NCBI RefSeq assembly: GCF_004798935.1
Contig: NZ_RAHT01000001.1
Span: 1 to 64,000 of the forward strand
DNA: 64,000 nucleotides
Direction: 5' to 3'
Source: Ningiella ruwaisensis
Lineage (GTDB): Bacteria; Pseudomonadota; Gammaproteobacteria; Enterobacterales; Alteromonadaceae
Under the pieces are notes generated by a model. That model worked only from the letters and a program-made list of their open reading frames with translations, was not told where the DNA came from and did not search any database. The position numbers and the translations under genes are program-made. Of the stretch, positions 54,574 to 63,669 are shown piece by piece. The first letter of the stretch is position 1. Every line of letters starts with the position of its first letter.

Positions 54574-56040
54574 CTAATTCCGAATTTCAACCTTCGGTGG
54601 CTCTAATCGTAATATCTTTATTCCAAAGTATGCATAAATTATAGCTAAAATCGGATTAATTAGATTAAAGAACGTATAAAAAATATAGCTGAATGGATGA
54701 ACACCTAAAACACTGTGCATATAGGCACCACAAGTGTTCCAGGGAATCAACGGTGATGTGATCGTGCCTCCGTCTTCCAAACTGCGAGACAGGTTGAGCT
54801 GATGAAGATTGCGTTTTTCAAATTCTTCTTTGTACATACGCCCTGGCATCACGATGCTGATATATTGATCCGCGGTAACCAGGTTTGTTCCAATACAAGT
54901 TAAAATTGTACGCGAGACCATGGCCCCTGCACTTGTTGCTCCCTTTAGCGCTGCCGATACAATTGCAGTCAACAATCCAACTCTTTCCAATACGGCACCA
55001 AAGGACATCGCACAAATAATTAACCAAATAGTGTTTAACATTGAAGACATTCCGCCTCGCGAAAGCAAGTCGTTCAAACTCTCATCTGAAGTTGAGAAGC
55101 TTACGCCATCAAACAGTGCAGTCCAAACCACCATTAAACTTGTTATAAATGGATTAAATGATGAATCACTCATCATGCTTGATACTAAATCTGTTTGGAA
55201 AACCAGCGCCCATATGGCACCAAGCGCTGCGCCAATAGATACTGCTGGAAAGGCAGGCACTTTATTGATAGCAAGTGCGAGTAAGGCAAATAAGGGGATG
55301 AGGTTATACCAGGCAATTGAAAACTCTTGAAGCAATATCCCTTGCATCTCGCCGATTCTGTCGCTTACATTCGCACTGTCTTCCTGTAAACCAAGAATTG
55401 AAAATAAAACCAGCGCGATTAAAAAGCTGGGCACCGTCGTCCAAAGCATATATTTTATATGCTCGAATAAATCAGTACCGGCCACCGCTGGCGCTAAATT
55501 AGTGGTCTCAGATAAAGGGGATAACTTATCCCCAAAATACGCTCCGGATACGATTGCCCCTGCAGTAATAGCAAGAGACAAATCCATGCCTGTGGCAACG
55601 CCAATCAAGGCGACGCCTATTGTAGCTGCGGTTGTCCAACTGCTGCCAATACTCATTGCAACAATCGCACAGATAATGCAGCTTGCGGCATAGAAGAAAG
55701 TGGGATTTAAAACTGACAAGCCATAATAAATAAGCGTTGGCACTGTGCCGGCCAACATCCATGTGCCAATTAGAGAACCTACCGCAAGTAAAATAAGACA
55801 TGCCCCTAATGACATTGAAATGCCTGTAACGATCCCCTCTTCTATCGATTTCCAGGTGTGTCCATTTTTTAAACCGATAAGCGCTGCTAGAAACATTCCA
55901 ATGAGTAAGGCTATCTGATTTGGACCATAAGAAGAATCGTAGCCAAATAGATAGACCGAACTTCCCATCAGAATAATTAGCACAATGATAGGGATAAGCG
56001 CGTCAACTAAAGTGGGTGTTTTTTGTGTTGCTTGCATCAT
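54574..56040 (-). CDS. NhaC-family sodium/proton antiporter
   Basis: About 488 residues with around eleven membrane segments. NhaC marks are GAIVSGAYFGDKLSPLSETTNLAPAVAG with the conserved Asp/Ser/Thr cluster and LVTADQYISIVMPGRMYKEEF. The start ATG at 56040 overlaps the stop codon of the upstream transporter (TAATG), and GGTGG precedes it, so the two are translationally coupled. Family members exchange sodium for protons, or sodium-lactate against malate-type substrates; coupling to an NSS transporter suggests recycling of sodium taken up with an amino acid. This is inference. Confidence 0.9.
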   Translation of the reverse strand: MMQATQKTPTLVDALIPIIVLIILMGSSVYLFGYDSSYGPNQIALLIGMFLAALIGLKNGHTWKSIEEGIVTGISMSLGACLILLAVGSLIGTWMLAGTVPTLIYYGLSVLNPTFFYAASCIICAIVAMSIGSSWTTAATIGVALIGVATGMDLSLAITAGAIVSGAYFGDKLSPLSETTNLAPAVAGTDLFEHIKYMLWTTVPSFLIALVLFSILGLQEDSANVSDRIGEMQGILLQEFSIAWYNLIPLFALLALAINKVPAFPAVSIGAALGAIWALVFQTDLVSSMMSDSSFNPFITSLMVVWTALFDGVSFSTSDESLNDLLSRGGMSSMLNTIWLIICAMSFGAVLERVGLLTAIVSAALKGATSAGAMVSRTILTCIGTNLVTADQYISIVMPGRMYKEEFEKRNLHQLNLSRSLEDGGTITSPLIPWNTCGAYMHSVLGVHPFSYIFYTFFNLINPILAIIYAYFGIKILRLEPPKVEIRN

Positions 56041-57365
56041 TAAACCACCGAACGGTAAAACATTGTGGCAATGACCACAGGACATACAAATTTGACATAC
56101 CAAGGCCAAATTTTCCAAAAGAGACTTTGCTCAGCGCTTTCATTGCCTTGCTTTAGCTCTGTGAGAATTTCATTTCGCCGCCAGATCCAGCCAGCAAATA
56201 TACAAAGCACAAGCCCTAAAAGCGGTTGACTATATTCCGTTGTAAGCGTTATCACAAACCCGAACAATACATCGAAGTTCAGCACGATTATACTGCTTAA
56301 TACGAATACCAGCAGGCTTAACAATATCGTGGCTTTTTTACGACGCATTCCTTTATTGTCTACTAAAAACGCAACAGGTACTTCAAGCATGCTGATAGAT
56401 GAGGTCAGCGCCGCGATAACCATAAGCGCAAAAAATGCAGTCGCGACGATAGTTCCAACAAAGCCCATAGTCGCAAATAAAGAAGGTAACACCTGAAAGA
56501 TAAGCGTAGGACCTTCTATTAATTTGCCCTGATCGAATATTTCAACCCCGTTGGCCAAAGCAACGTACATGGCCGGAATAATTAACATCCCTGCTAAAAT
56601 AGCCACACCAATATCGACCAAAGCGACAGATGCACCCAGCTTGGGTAAATTTTCCTGTTTTTGAATGTATGAACCATAAACAAGCATGGTGCCAACGCCT
56701 AATGACATGGAAAAGAAAGCTTGTCCCATTGCGTCAATCATTAAGCCAGGCTCAAGCACCCGAGCAACGTCGGGTACTAAAAATGCTTTCCAGCCGTCCA
56801 TAGCACCGTTTTGCGTGCTGACATACACAATCAAGCTGATAATCAATAATAAAAGTGTTGGCATTAAACGCACTGACCAGCGCTCAATCCCATTTGTTAC
56901 GCCACCAATGACCACAATGCAGGTAAAGACCAGAAAAATTGCCATAAACAGAATGTTACGTGCAATTGAACCTTCAGTTAACCAAGGCATATTTACTGAA
57001 ACCACTGATAAAGTGGCATCTACCAGGTGAGATGTCATCCAGCCGGCGACTATAGCGTAGAAAGACAGAATAAGTATGACAGTTATCGCGCCGATACTAC
57101 CGGTAAGCGTGCCTAAAAAATTGCCTGAAATACTGTGAAGTGCATCGATCATGTTTCTGCGTTTTGCACGACCGATAATCAGTTCCGCCATTAAAACGGG
57201 ATAGGCAAGTAAAAAGGCCATGCATAAATACATGACAACAAACGCCGCCCCTCCGTTTTCAGCTACTTTTGTCGGGAATCCCCAAATATTGCCTAATCCC
57301 ACTGCGGAGCCAGCAGCGGCTAGGATAAAACCAATCCTTGACGTAAACAGGCCACGAGCTGCCAT
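56040..57365 (-). CDS. Sodium-dependent transporter, NSS/SNF family
   Basis: A 441-residue transporter with LeuT-like topology, about eleven or twelve segments. The signature start is FTSRIGFILAAAGSAVGLGNIWGFP, with the sodium and substrate region of TM1, and later SMSLGVGTMLVYGSYI (TM6). It imports an amino acid or amine with sodium; the substrate is not readable. AGAGG lies before the ATG. It heads the pair with the NhaC gene. A hairpin sits 26 bases upstream of the start. Confidence 0.92.
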   Translation of the reverse strand: MAARGLFTSRIGFILAAAGSAVGLGNIWGFPTKVAENGGAAFVVMYLCMAFLLAYPVLMAELIIGRAKRRNMIDALHSISGNFLGTLTGSIGAITVILILSFYAIVAGWMTSHLVDATLSVVSVNMPWLTEGSIARNILFMAIFLVFTCIVVIGGVTNGIERWSVRLMPTLLLLIISLIVYVSTQNGAMDGWKAFLVPDVARVLEPGLMIDAMGQAFFSMSLGVGTMLVYGSYIQKQENLPKLGASVALVDIGVAILAGMLIIPAMYVALANGVEIFDQGKLIEGPTLIFQVLPSLFATMGFVGTIVATAFFALMVIAALTSSISMLEVPVAFLVDNKGMRRKKATILLSLLVFVLSSIIVLNFDVLFGFVITLTTEYSQPLLGLVLCIFAGWIWRRNEILTELKQGNESAEQSLFWKIWPWYVKFVCPVVIATMFYRSVV

Positions 57366-57390
57366 AACTACCTCTTTTTTTATTATTATT

Positions 57391-57410
57391 CCCGATGTTA
57401 ATACATCGGG
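57391..57410 (-). promoter_or_regulatory. Leader hairpin before the NSS transporter gene
   Basis: CCCGATGT / ACATCGGG form an 8-base-pair stem with a four-base loop, about 26 bases upstream of the ATG on the minus strand. It may stabilise the mRNA 5' end or control translation. Confidence 0.5.
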
Positions 57411-57500
57411 TAGTCCATGTCATGCGCGTAGCGCTTTTAATATTTGTAGAACAGTTTGATTTGTATATTGAGTCTATTTAAATTTGTATCTTGCATAAAA

Positions 57501-57530
57501 AAAGATACTTGGTTTTACGCAAGTATCTTT
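57501..57530 (-). terminator. Terminator of prc
   Basis: AAAGATACTTG (57501-57511) and CAAGTATCTTT (57520-57530) form an 11-base-pair stem with an eight-base loop, flanked by A/T runs on both sides, just past the prc stop codon. Confidence 0.85.
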
Positions 57531-57545
57531 TTATTCTTTTATTCA

Positions 57546-59672
57546 CTAAGGTCCACGGTGGAAGGCATAGCTACCTGAATCAATCATGTCGAAGGTAATA
57601 TTCGCCGCCTCAGTTAAAAACGGGTCAATTTCTTCAAGCGCCTCTGGCACATCTTCTTCGAGCGAGCTAAGCTTTTCAAGCCCTAAGCGCTCAAGACGTT
57701 CATTAATTCGTGCAAGCTGTTTCGCTTCACTTTCCTCTTTCTCAGCAATTCTCTCAGCTTCAACTAAGGAAATGTATTTTTTATCCTTGTTCTTGTTGTA
57801 CTCTTCGATATCTTCAAAGATATACTGGAACTCAGGATCTTTAAGCGTTCTTGCAGCGTGCTTGGCAGTTAAGATATCAACCGTGTTAGATGTGGTTGGC
57901 AAGCTTGTGTAATTTGCTCTGCGGATACTATCCCACGGCAAGGCGTTCTCTTCCCTGCTTTCACCCCACTCTTCAGGATCTATCGCAGTTGGATACAAAA
58001 TATCTGGTTTAACACCCTTGTGCTGCGTACTGCCACCATTGATACGATAGAACTTTGCCATGGTAAATTGCACCGCACCTAGCTTATTGTCGAAAAAGTC
58101 ATAAACGCGGCTCAATGAGCGATGCTGTTGTACAGTGCCTTTTCCGAAGGTTTGTTCACCGATGATAATTGCACGATTAAAATCTTGCATAGCCGCAGCA
58201 AAAATCTCACTCGCCGATGCACTAAATCTGTCAACCAGTACGGTAAGTGGACCGTCATATTGCACTAAACCGTCTTTATCTCTATTAACTTCGATATGAC
58301 CACTTTCATGACGAATTTGCACCACGGGGCCCTTATCGATAAATAAGCCGCTAAGCGCAACAGCCTCGGGCAGCGAGCCACCGCCATTACCGCGTAAATC
58401 TACAATCAACCCGTCAATATTTTCACTCTTAAGTTCGTTAAGCAGCTTCATTACATCAACGTGAAGCTGATGATAAAAAGAAGGAATTTCAATCACGCCA
58501 ATTTTCTTACCGGCATTTGGGCCTTCCTGCTGCTCGATAATCTCGGATTTTGCTGCTCTATCTTCAAGTTTAATCTTGTCCCGCGTGATGGCGACTTCTA
58601 CTACTTTTTTACTGCTTGTACCGCCCTTTTGCACCTGAAGTTTTACCTGGCTGCCTTTGGGCCCTTTAATAAGTTCTACCACCTCATCCAAGCGCCAGCC
58701 CACTACATCCGTAAAGGCATCCTCGTCTTCCTGTGCAACACCAATGATTTTATCCGTTGGCTTAATTTCACCCGATTTGTCAGCAGGTCCGCCTGCTACA
58801 ACGCTCTTGATGGTTGTGTGATCATCTTCAAGCTCAAGCACAGCACCTATGCCCTCAAAGGATAAATTCATATCCATTTGGAAACGTTCCGTACGTTGCG
58901 GAGAGAGATAGCTTGTATGCGCTTCTATGCTTCGGGCAAATGAATTCATGACTGCCTGGAACACATCTTCGCTTTTAGTTTGGGTCAAACGCTTGATAGC
59001 ACGATTATAGCGCTTTTGAAGAATATCCTGGGTTTCTTCCCACGTCTTATCTGCCAGCTTGAGGTTTAAAGCATCATATTTGACACGTTGACGCCAAAGT
59101 TCATCCAATTCAGCCGTGCTGCCCGCCCAGTCCGAATCTTCTCTATCGTAATAAAACTTGTCGCCTTCTTTGGCAAAATCAAAAGGTTCATCCAGAAGAC
59201 TTAGTGCATATTCGTATCGCTCTTGACGGCGCTGCAGATTCTGCTCATACATATCGTAGGCAATTTGCAAATCACCGATTCGAATTGCTTCATCGAACTT
59301 ATCCCGATTTTCTGCAAATTTCGCAATATCTGAACTTAAGAAGAAGTGTTTACTGATATCAAGCGCATCTAAATAGCGCTCGTATACCTTTTCGGACAAG
59401 GCGTCATCAATATCAACCTTTTTGTAGTGCGCGCGGGTAAAAAGGTCTGAAATGCGCTTTGCCGCGATTGAATGCTGTTTTTCTTGCTCCAGCTCTGGAA
59501 TGACAAGTTTCTCAGTCACTACCTTCGCTTGCGCACTGCCTAAACTGAGTGCAAGCCCCATAGCGATGATGCTATAGCCTGTTTTGCGTATTAATGAGCG
59601 CATTTTTGATTTCGCTCTCATCTGCACTTTCTTATGCACTTTTTTCTGCACTTTCTGCTGCACTTTCTGCAT
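57546..59672 (-). CDS. prc: C-terminal processing periplasmic protease (Tsp/Prc)
   Basis: A 708-residue S41 protease. Order: basic N-terminal extension, signal peptide (YSIIAMGLALSLGSAQA), N-terminal helical domain, PDZ at about 265-345, and protease core with the Ser in RFSASASEIFAAAM and the Lys in GEQTFGKGTVQ. It degrades periplasmic proteins with non-polar C-termini and trims envelope proteins. AAGG nine bases upstream supports the ATG at 59672, giving a tetrapeptide-repeat extension (QKVQ, QKVQ, KKVH, KKVQ) before the signal peptide, which E. coli Prc lacks. A later start (MRSLIRK) has no binding site. It follows proQ, as in enteric bacteria. Confidence 0.95.
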   Translation of the reverse strand: MQKVQQKVQKKVHKKVQMRAKSKMRSLIRKTGYSIIAMGLALSLGSAQAKVVTEKLVIPELEQEKQHSIAAKRISDLFTRAHYKKVDIDDALSEKVYERYLDALDISKHFFLSSDIAKFAENRDKFDEAIRIGDLQIAYDMYEQNLQRRQERYEYALSLLDEPFDFAKEGDKFYYDREDSDWAGSTAELDELWRQRVKYDALNLKLADKTWEETQDILQKRYNRAIKRLTQTKSEDVFQAVMNSFARSIEAHTSYLSPQRTERFQMDMNLSFEGIGAVLELEDDHTTIKSVVAGGPADKSGEIKPTDKIIGVAQEDEDAFTDVVGWRLDEVVELIKGPKGSQVKLQVQKGGTSSKKVVEVAITRDKIKLEDRAAKSEIIEQQEGPNAGKKIGVIEIPSFYHQLHVDVMKLLNELKSENIDGLIVDLRGNGGGSLPEAVALSGLFIDKGPVVQIRHESGHIEVNRDKDGLVQYDGPLTVLVDRFSASASEIFAAAMQDFNRAIIIGEQTFGKGTVQQHRSLSRVYDFFDNKLGAVQFTMAKFYRINGGSTQHKGVKPDILYPTAIDPEEWGESREENALPWDSIRRANYTSLPTTSNTVDILTAKHAARTLKDPEFQYIFEDIEEYNKNKDKKYISLVEAERIAEKEESEAKQLARINERLERLGLEKLSSLEEDVPEALEEIDPFLTEAANITFDMIDSGSYAFHRGP
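59623..59672 (-). repeat. 12-base tandem repeat in the prc start region
   Basis: The unit beginning TGCACTTTCT (plus strand) recurs at 59623, 59635, 59647 and 59659. It encodes four Lys/Gln/Val tetrapeptides ahead of the Prc signal peptide, or forms part of the leader if translation starts later. Confidence 0.85.
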
Positions 59673-59696
59673 TTGCGGTACCTTATAAATGAATGC

Positions 59697-60356
59697 TTAC
59701 TCCACCAACGCCCGAAGCTGTTGTTGTTGCACTTTGACTGTCATTCCTGAATTTAGTTGCACAAAAACACCATCTTTACCCACCTCGGTAACAACAGCCG
59801 GCATTGGTTGCTTGCCTACTTTTACTGACACTTTTAAACCCACTTTTAATGCATTTTCGGTCAATGGCGCAACATTTAACTTTGCGTGTGCCGGAGCTTT
59901 TCCTTTACGCTGAGCTTTCTCCGCTGCCGATTTAGTGCCCCCGGGAATGTTTGCTCTGTGAGCCCGCTTGGGTTTACCGCTTTTATTTTCAGGTTTATTC
60001 TGCGCGCGTTGCTGCTGACGCTTTTCTGCAGCTTTTTGTTTGCTTTCCTTTAGCTGCTCTTGCGCATGTTCAGCATGCTGAGCCTCGACCTTTTCGCCTA
60101 ACTCGCCATGCAAATCAACTCTGTGATTACCCTCTTTTACCGAGGCTAAATATTTCCATCCGCTGGTATAGTGACGAAGCGACATGCGTAATAATCGCTT
60201 GCTAACTTGCTCAGAGTCTTCCAACTCCTTAGCTAAATCTTGAAAAATACCTATTTTAAGAGGCTTTACTTCACCTTCTAATACGAAGCATTTTGGAAAA
60301 CGCTCGGCTAAAAAAGTGAGTGTTTCTTTAACGTTCGTGAGTTTTTGTTGTTCCAT
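59697..60356 (-). CDS. proQ: RNA chaperone ProQ
   Basis: A 219-residue protein. The FinO/ProQ domain (about 1-115) shows FLAERFPKCFVLEGEVKPLKIGIF and LRRMSLRHYTSGWKYLASVKEG-like sequence. A Lys/Gln/Ala-rich disordered linker follows, then a C-terminal SH3/Tudor-like domain (VGKQPMPAVVTEVGKDGVFV). It binds many small RNAs and mRNA 3' ends. The ATG at 60356 is preferred over a TTG one codon upstream. It lies just before prc, as in E. coli. Confidence 0.95.
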   Translation of the reverse strand: MEQQKLTNVKETLTFLAERFPKCFVLEGEVKPLKIGIFQDLAKELEDSEQVSKRLLRMSLRHYTSGWKYLASVKEGNHRVDLHGELGEKVEAQHAEHAQEQLKESKQKAAEKRQQQRAQNKPENKSGKPKRAHRANIPGGTKSAAEKAQRKGKAPAHAKLNVAPLTENALKVGLKVSVKVGKQPMPAVVTEVGKDGVFVQLNSGMTVKVQQQQLRALVE

Positions 60357-60437
60357 CAAATTATCTTATGTTGAGTGTTGGAAATGCGATTTGCAAAAGC
60401 GTTAGCAAAATACAAAGCGGCTCTTGTCAGCATTATT

Positions 60438-60698
60438 TCAATTATTCAGAAGATGATCCACCCAATCGAGTAAATCGTCAACCTCAATATCTGCTAAATG
60501 ACGCTCCTGATGCCAATATTCCCAAGTGTTCGTCAGGTATTCTTCTAACTTATCCGGAGCCATGTCATCGTCTGCTTTGTCATACACCATGTGCAGTACC
60601 ATATTGAGCGAGTCGCTCGCAGCTTCTGGATCGTCGTGATAATCTTCCATATCCTCTGGCGTGCTTAACACCATATGTATATCGACCAAATGCTTCAT
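60438..60698 (-). CDS. Small acidic hypothetical protein
   Basis: About 86 residues, strongly acidic and helical (TPEDMEDYHDDPEAASDSLNM; LADIEVDDLLDWVDHLLN). Not recognised. The longer frame from 60731 overlaps the methionine sulfoxide reductase gene; I prefer the ATG at 60698, five bases after that stop codon. It is probably the middle gene of an operon running from msrC towards proQ. Confidence 0.65.
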   Translation of the reverse strand: MKHLVDIHMVLSTPEDMEDYHDDPEAASDSLNMVLHMVYDKADDDMAPDKLEEYLTNTWEYWHQERHLADIEVDDLLDWVDHLLNN

Positions 60699-60702
60699 TT
60701 TC

Positions 60703-61206
60703 TTATTTTTCGCCCTTGCGAATTTGCTCAATCAAGATCTTGACCAGATTTTCCAGGCCCACAGCGTCATCATTGTCAAACCTTGCAAATTTCGGGCTAT
60801 CTATATCAAGCACACCTATCAAACGTCCATCTATAATAATAGGAAGCACAATTTCTGAATTCGACGCAGCATCACAGGCAATGTGGCCTGCAAATTGATG
60901 AACATCCTCAACCACTTGCGTTTTTAAAGTTGATGCGGCAGTGCCACAAACGCCTTTTCCAATATTGATGCGAATGCATGCCACTTGTCCCTGAAAAGGA
61001 CCAAGTACCAACTGTTGCGTATTGTCTCGCCCGTCTTTCAATAAATAAAACCCGGCCCAGTTGACATCTTCGAGGCTATTAAAAAGTAAGGCGCTGATAT
61101 TAGCCAAATTTGCAATGAGATCAGTTTCATCTTCAATAATTGCTTTAGCTTGCAAGCACAACTGAGAATAAAGCATGGATTTTTGATTCAAGTTTGTTTG
61201 ATTCAA
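60703..61206 (-). CDS. msrC: Free methionine-(R)-sulfoxide reductase (GAF domain)
   Basis: A 167-residue single GAF domain. The three redox cysteines are at C77 (VACIRI), C87 (GKGVCGTAA) and C111 (HIACDAAS), with the same spacing as E. coli fRMsr (C84, C94, C118). It reduces free Met-R-sulfoxide, protecting against oxidants. The frame starts with TTG, with AGGA seven bases before it; an internal ATG at 61176 (MLYSQLCLQ) is possible but has no binding site. Confidence 0.92.
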   Translation of the reverse strand: MNQTNLNQKSMLYSQLCLQAKAIIEDETDLIANLANISALLFNSLEDVNWAGFYLLKDGRDNTQQLVLGPFQGQVACIRINIGKGVCGTAASTLKTQVVEDVHQFAGHIACDAASNSEIVLPIIIDGRLIGVLDIDSPKFARFDNDDAVGLENLVKILIEQIRKGEK

Positions 61207-61258
61207 GCATGTTTCCTATTCTAAATAGTGTAAAAACCAAGTGTCGTGAATAGCTGCG

Positions 61259-61999
61259 CTAGTTTCGCGACAAGGTGTGTACTTCAAATACCACTTCGAC
61301 CTGAGCACTTAGCGTATTTTCTCCCGGTAAAGACTGAGAAAATGATTCTGCAGCATCTGCCATGCGCATTCTTCCATCGTTCTTGAACATATTCTCTGGT
61401 GGTCTTGTACCGTCACTCATAAAAATGAGATGCCCTACTTCCATTTTCATTGTTTTCGCCATCGCTTCAGCTTTAATTCTGGCGTTTTCCAGGGCTTCAT
61501 TTATGAGGTTCTGCTGCAAGCTTTCCACATCCTCATTAATGAGCGCCAATTGTCCAATTTGCGAGGGCGACAAACTTGCAATATCCTTGATTAAACTATC
61601 AAAGGTGTCGATTTTATCATGCGTAAAATAAACGGTGCGACGATATACAAACCCTTTATTGATGCGCTCTCTGCTCACATTTTCGACCCAGGGATAAACC
61701 GTCACATCCATAGAACGAATGTTCTTTTCGCTGACACCTTTCTCCAGTAAGGTTTGCGTTGCATTCTCGACTTTTCTGTCTACCGCGCTTTTGATGCTGA
61801 CTAAATCTGCGCCTTTGTCTTCAAAAGTAAAGTTCATCGTAAACGCATTGGGCGCCACATCCATTTTTGCTGTGCCGGTAACAGCAATTGTTCTTACGGT
61901 CTGGGCATACGCACTTTGTATAGAAAAAACCAAGGTCACCAACGCCGAAAGAAGCAAGAGTTTTCTCACACTGATTCTACTAATATTGATCATCTTCAT
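61259..61999 (-). CDS. SIMPL (DUF541) domain periplasmic protein
   Basis: A 246-residue exported protein with signal peptide LLLLSALVTLVFSIQSAYA. SIMPL/DUF541 marks: IAVTGTAKMDVAPNAFTMNF at the mature N-terminus, YRRTVYFTHDKIDTFDSLIKDI and ALENARIKAEAMAKTM. Family members (E. coli YggE) are implicated in oxidative stress and form ring-like oligomers. AAGGA nine bases upstream sets the ATG at 61999 rather than 62008. It lies alone between msrC and the HAD gene. Confidence 0.9.
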   Translation of the reverse strand: MKMINISRISVRKLLLLSALVTLVFSIQSAYAQTVRTIAVTGTAKMDVAPNAFTMNFTFEDKGADLVSIKSAVDRKVENATQTLLEKGVSEKNIRSMDVTVYPWVENVSRERINKGFVYRRTVYFTHDKIDTFDSLIKDIASLSPSQIGQLALINEDVESLQQNLINEALENARIKAEAMAKTMKMEVGHLIFMSDGTRPPENMFKNDGRMRMADAAESFSQSLPGENTLSAQVEVVFEVHTLSRN

Positions 62000-62096
62000 G
62001 TATCGCATCCTTTTTTGTATAGCGTTTTGTATAACGATTAGCCAGCGCTGTTATCGATTCATCGAAATACCAATCTACCGATATAAATTAATCGAA

Positions 62097-62732
62097 TTAA
62101 ACGTGCTCCAGAATGTCTGCAAAGCTGTCTATGATAGCGATCGGTCGATGTTGCTCAAGCGCTTCTGCACTATGAACTCCATAGGAAACACCAAGTCGCG
62201 GCATTCCAATTGCTTCAGCCATTTGCATATCAAACACGGTATCTCCGACCATAAGAACTTGCTGCGGTTCAACCTGCCAATATTCAAGCAACTGTTCAAG
62301 CATATCTGGAGAAGGTTTGGACTCAGCATCATCTGCGCACCGGGATGCATCAAAAAAATGAGCCGATTGGGTATTTTCCCAAGCACGCTCAAGCCCCCTG
62401 CGCGCTTTCCCCGTGGCAACTCCCAAAATATGCCGCTGCTTAAGTTTGGCAAGTGTAGGCTTTGCGCCTTCAAAAAGTGGGCAAGGTGTTTGGTCTTCGC
62501 CAATGAAAATAGCGGAATAATGCTCAGCAACCTCATTTGCGCGGCGTTCAGTAATATTAAACAGCTTTGCGATGGCCGGCCGTAAACTAATCCCTATTAT
62601 TTGCGCTACATCATGCGCTGAAGGAATGGGTAACTGCGACTTTTTCGCAGCCAACTGCATACATGAAATAATTTTTGGCGCGGAGTCCATCACTGTGCCG
62701 TCCCAATCAAAAATTATATGACTAAATCGCAT
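62097..62732 (-). CDS. HAD-superfamily phosphatase (phosphoglycolate phosphatase-like)
   Basis: A 211-residue HAD hydrolase: motif [11 protein letters not shown] (nucleophile D9, acid D11), motif [10 protein letters not shown], and motif [14 protein letters not shown] ... [14 protein letters not shown]. The small helical cap fits subfamily IA, like Gph or PpaX. Its substrate is a small phosphate ester or pyrophosphate. The start overlaps the rluC end by 11 bases, so both are translated from one message, a linkage also seen in other gammaproteobacteria. Confidence 0.9.
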   Translation of the reverse strand: MRFSHIIFDWDGTVMDSAPKIISCMQLAAKKSQLPIPSAHDVAQIIGISLRPAIAKLFNITERRANEVAEHYSAIFIGEDQTPCPLFEGAKPTLAKLKQRHILGVATGKARRGLERAWENTQSAHFFDASRCADDAESKPSPDMLEQLLEYWQVEPQQVLMVGDTVFDMQMAEAIGMPRLGVSYGVHSAEALEQHRPIAIIDSFADILEHV

Positions 62733-63669
62733 CTTTTTTTTCTTCTAATAGTTCGTGTAATTTATCGTCGTATGGCGCAGAAAATTTGACCTGCTCACCT
62801 GTTTTAGGATGAACAAATCGAATTTGAGCAGCGTGCAAACACAAACGATTACATCCCAGGGACTTAATATGTTTGTCAAAGTCGGCATCACCATATTTAT
62901 CATCTCCGGCAATAGGATGACCAGCATGCAGGCAGTGCACTCGGATTTGATGAGTGCGACCGGTAATCGGTTTTGCCTCTACCAAGGTGGCATGCTGAAA
63001 GCTCGCCAGTATACGAAACTGCGTTTCACTGGGTTTGCCCTCTTCTGATACTTGCACCACACGCTCACCTCCCTGCAAAGTATTTTTAAACAATGGCGCT
63101 TTGACCTTATGTCGTTTTTCAGGCCACTGTCCCTTCACTAAGGCATGATAGATTTTATCGACCTGATTGTTCCTTAGCTGTTCATGCAAATTACGAAGAG
63201 CAGACCGTTTTTTGGCAATCAATAGGACACCTGATGTGTCGCGATCCAAACGATGCACTAATTCCAGAAAAGATGCATTCGGACGCAATGCCCGAAGCCC
63301 CTCAATAACACCAAAACTCAGGCCACTTCCTCCGTGCACAGCAATGCCTGAGGGTTTATTAATCACAATCAGGCGTTCATCTTCAAACAATATCGCCGCT
63401 TCAAGATAGCCGATTTTCGAGGTGTCAATTTCATTGAGCCCGGGAGGCTCCAGCCTGATGGGTGGCAGTCTTAATTCATCGTTTGTCTTTAATTTATACT
63501 CAGGTTTGGCGCGCCCTTTATTCACACGCACTTCCCCTTTTCTCAAGATGCGGTAGATTTTACTTTTTGGCACGCCCTTCATTGTGCGAATCAAAAAATT
63601 GTCAATCCGTTGCCCCTGTTCATCTTCGCTTATTGTGATGAGCTGGACTTTATCGAAGTTATTTGTCAT
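62722..63669 (-). CDS. rluC: 23S rRNA pseudouridine synthase RluC
   Basis: A 315-residue enzyme that makes pseudouridine at 955, 2504 and 2580 of 23S rRNA. An N-terminal S4 RNA-binding domain (about 14-75: [29 protein letters not shown]) precedes the RluA-type catalytic domain, with the catalytic Asp in [42 protein letters not shown] is the second signature. It is divergent from the sequence expected to lead into rne, and couples to the HAD gene. Confidence 0.95.
   Translation of the reverse strand: MTNNFDKVQLITISEDEQGQRIDNFLIRTMKGVPKSKIYRILRKGEVRVNKGRAKPEYKLKTNDELRLPPIRLEPPGLNEIDTSKIGYLEAAILFEDERLIVINKPSGIAVHGGSGLSFGVIEGLRALRPNASFLELVHRLDRDTSGVLLIAKKRSALRNLHEQLRNNQVDKIYHALVKGQWPEKRHKVKAPLFKNTLQGGERVVQVSEEGKPSETQFRILASFQHATLVEAKPITGRTHQIRVHCLHAGHPIAGDDKYGDADFDKHIKSLGCNRLCLHAAQIRFVHPKTGEQVKFSAPYDDKLHELLEEKKDAI

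Noticed and set aside
58461-58865. 134-codon frame antisense to prc
   Set aside because: Lies over the PDZ-protease region of prc, with no start signal or recognisable domain.
61719-62585. 288-codon frame on the plus strand
   Set aside because: Antisense to SIMPL and HAD genes whose motifs are unmistakable; cysteine- and leucine-rich composition typical of a shadow.
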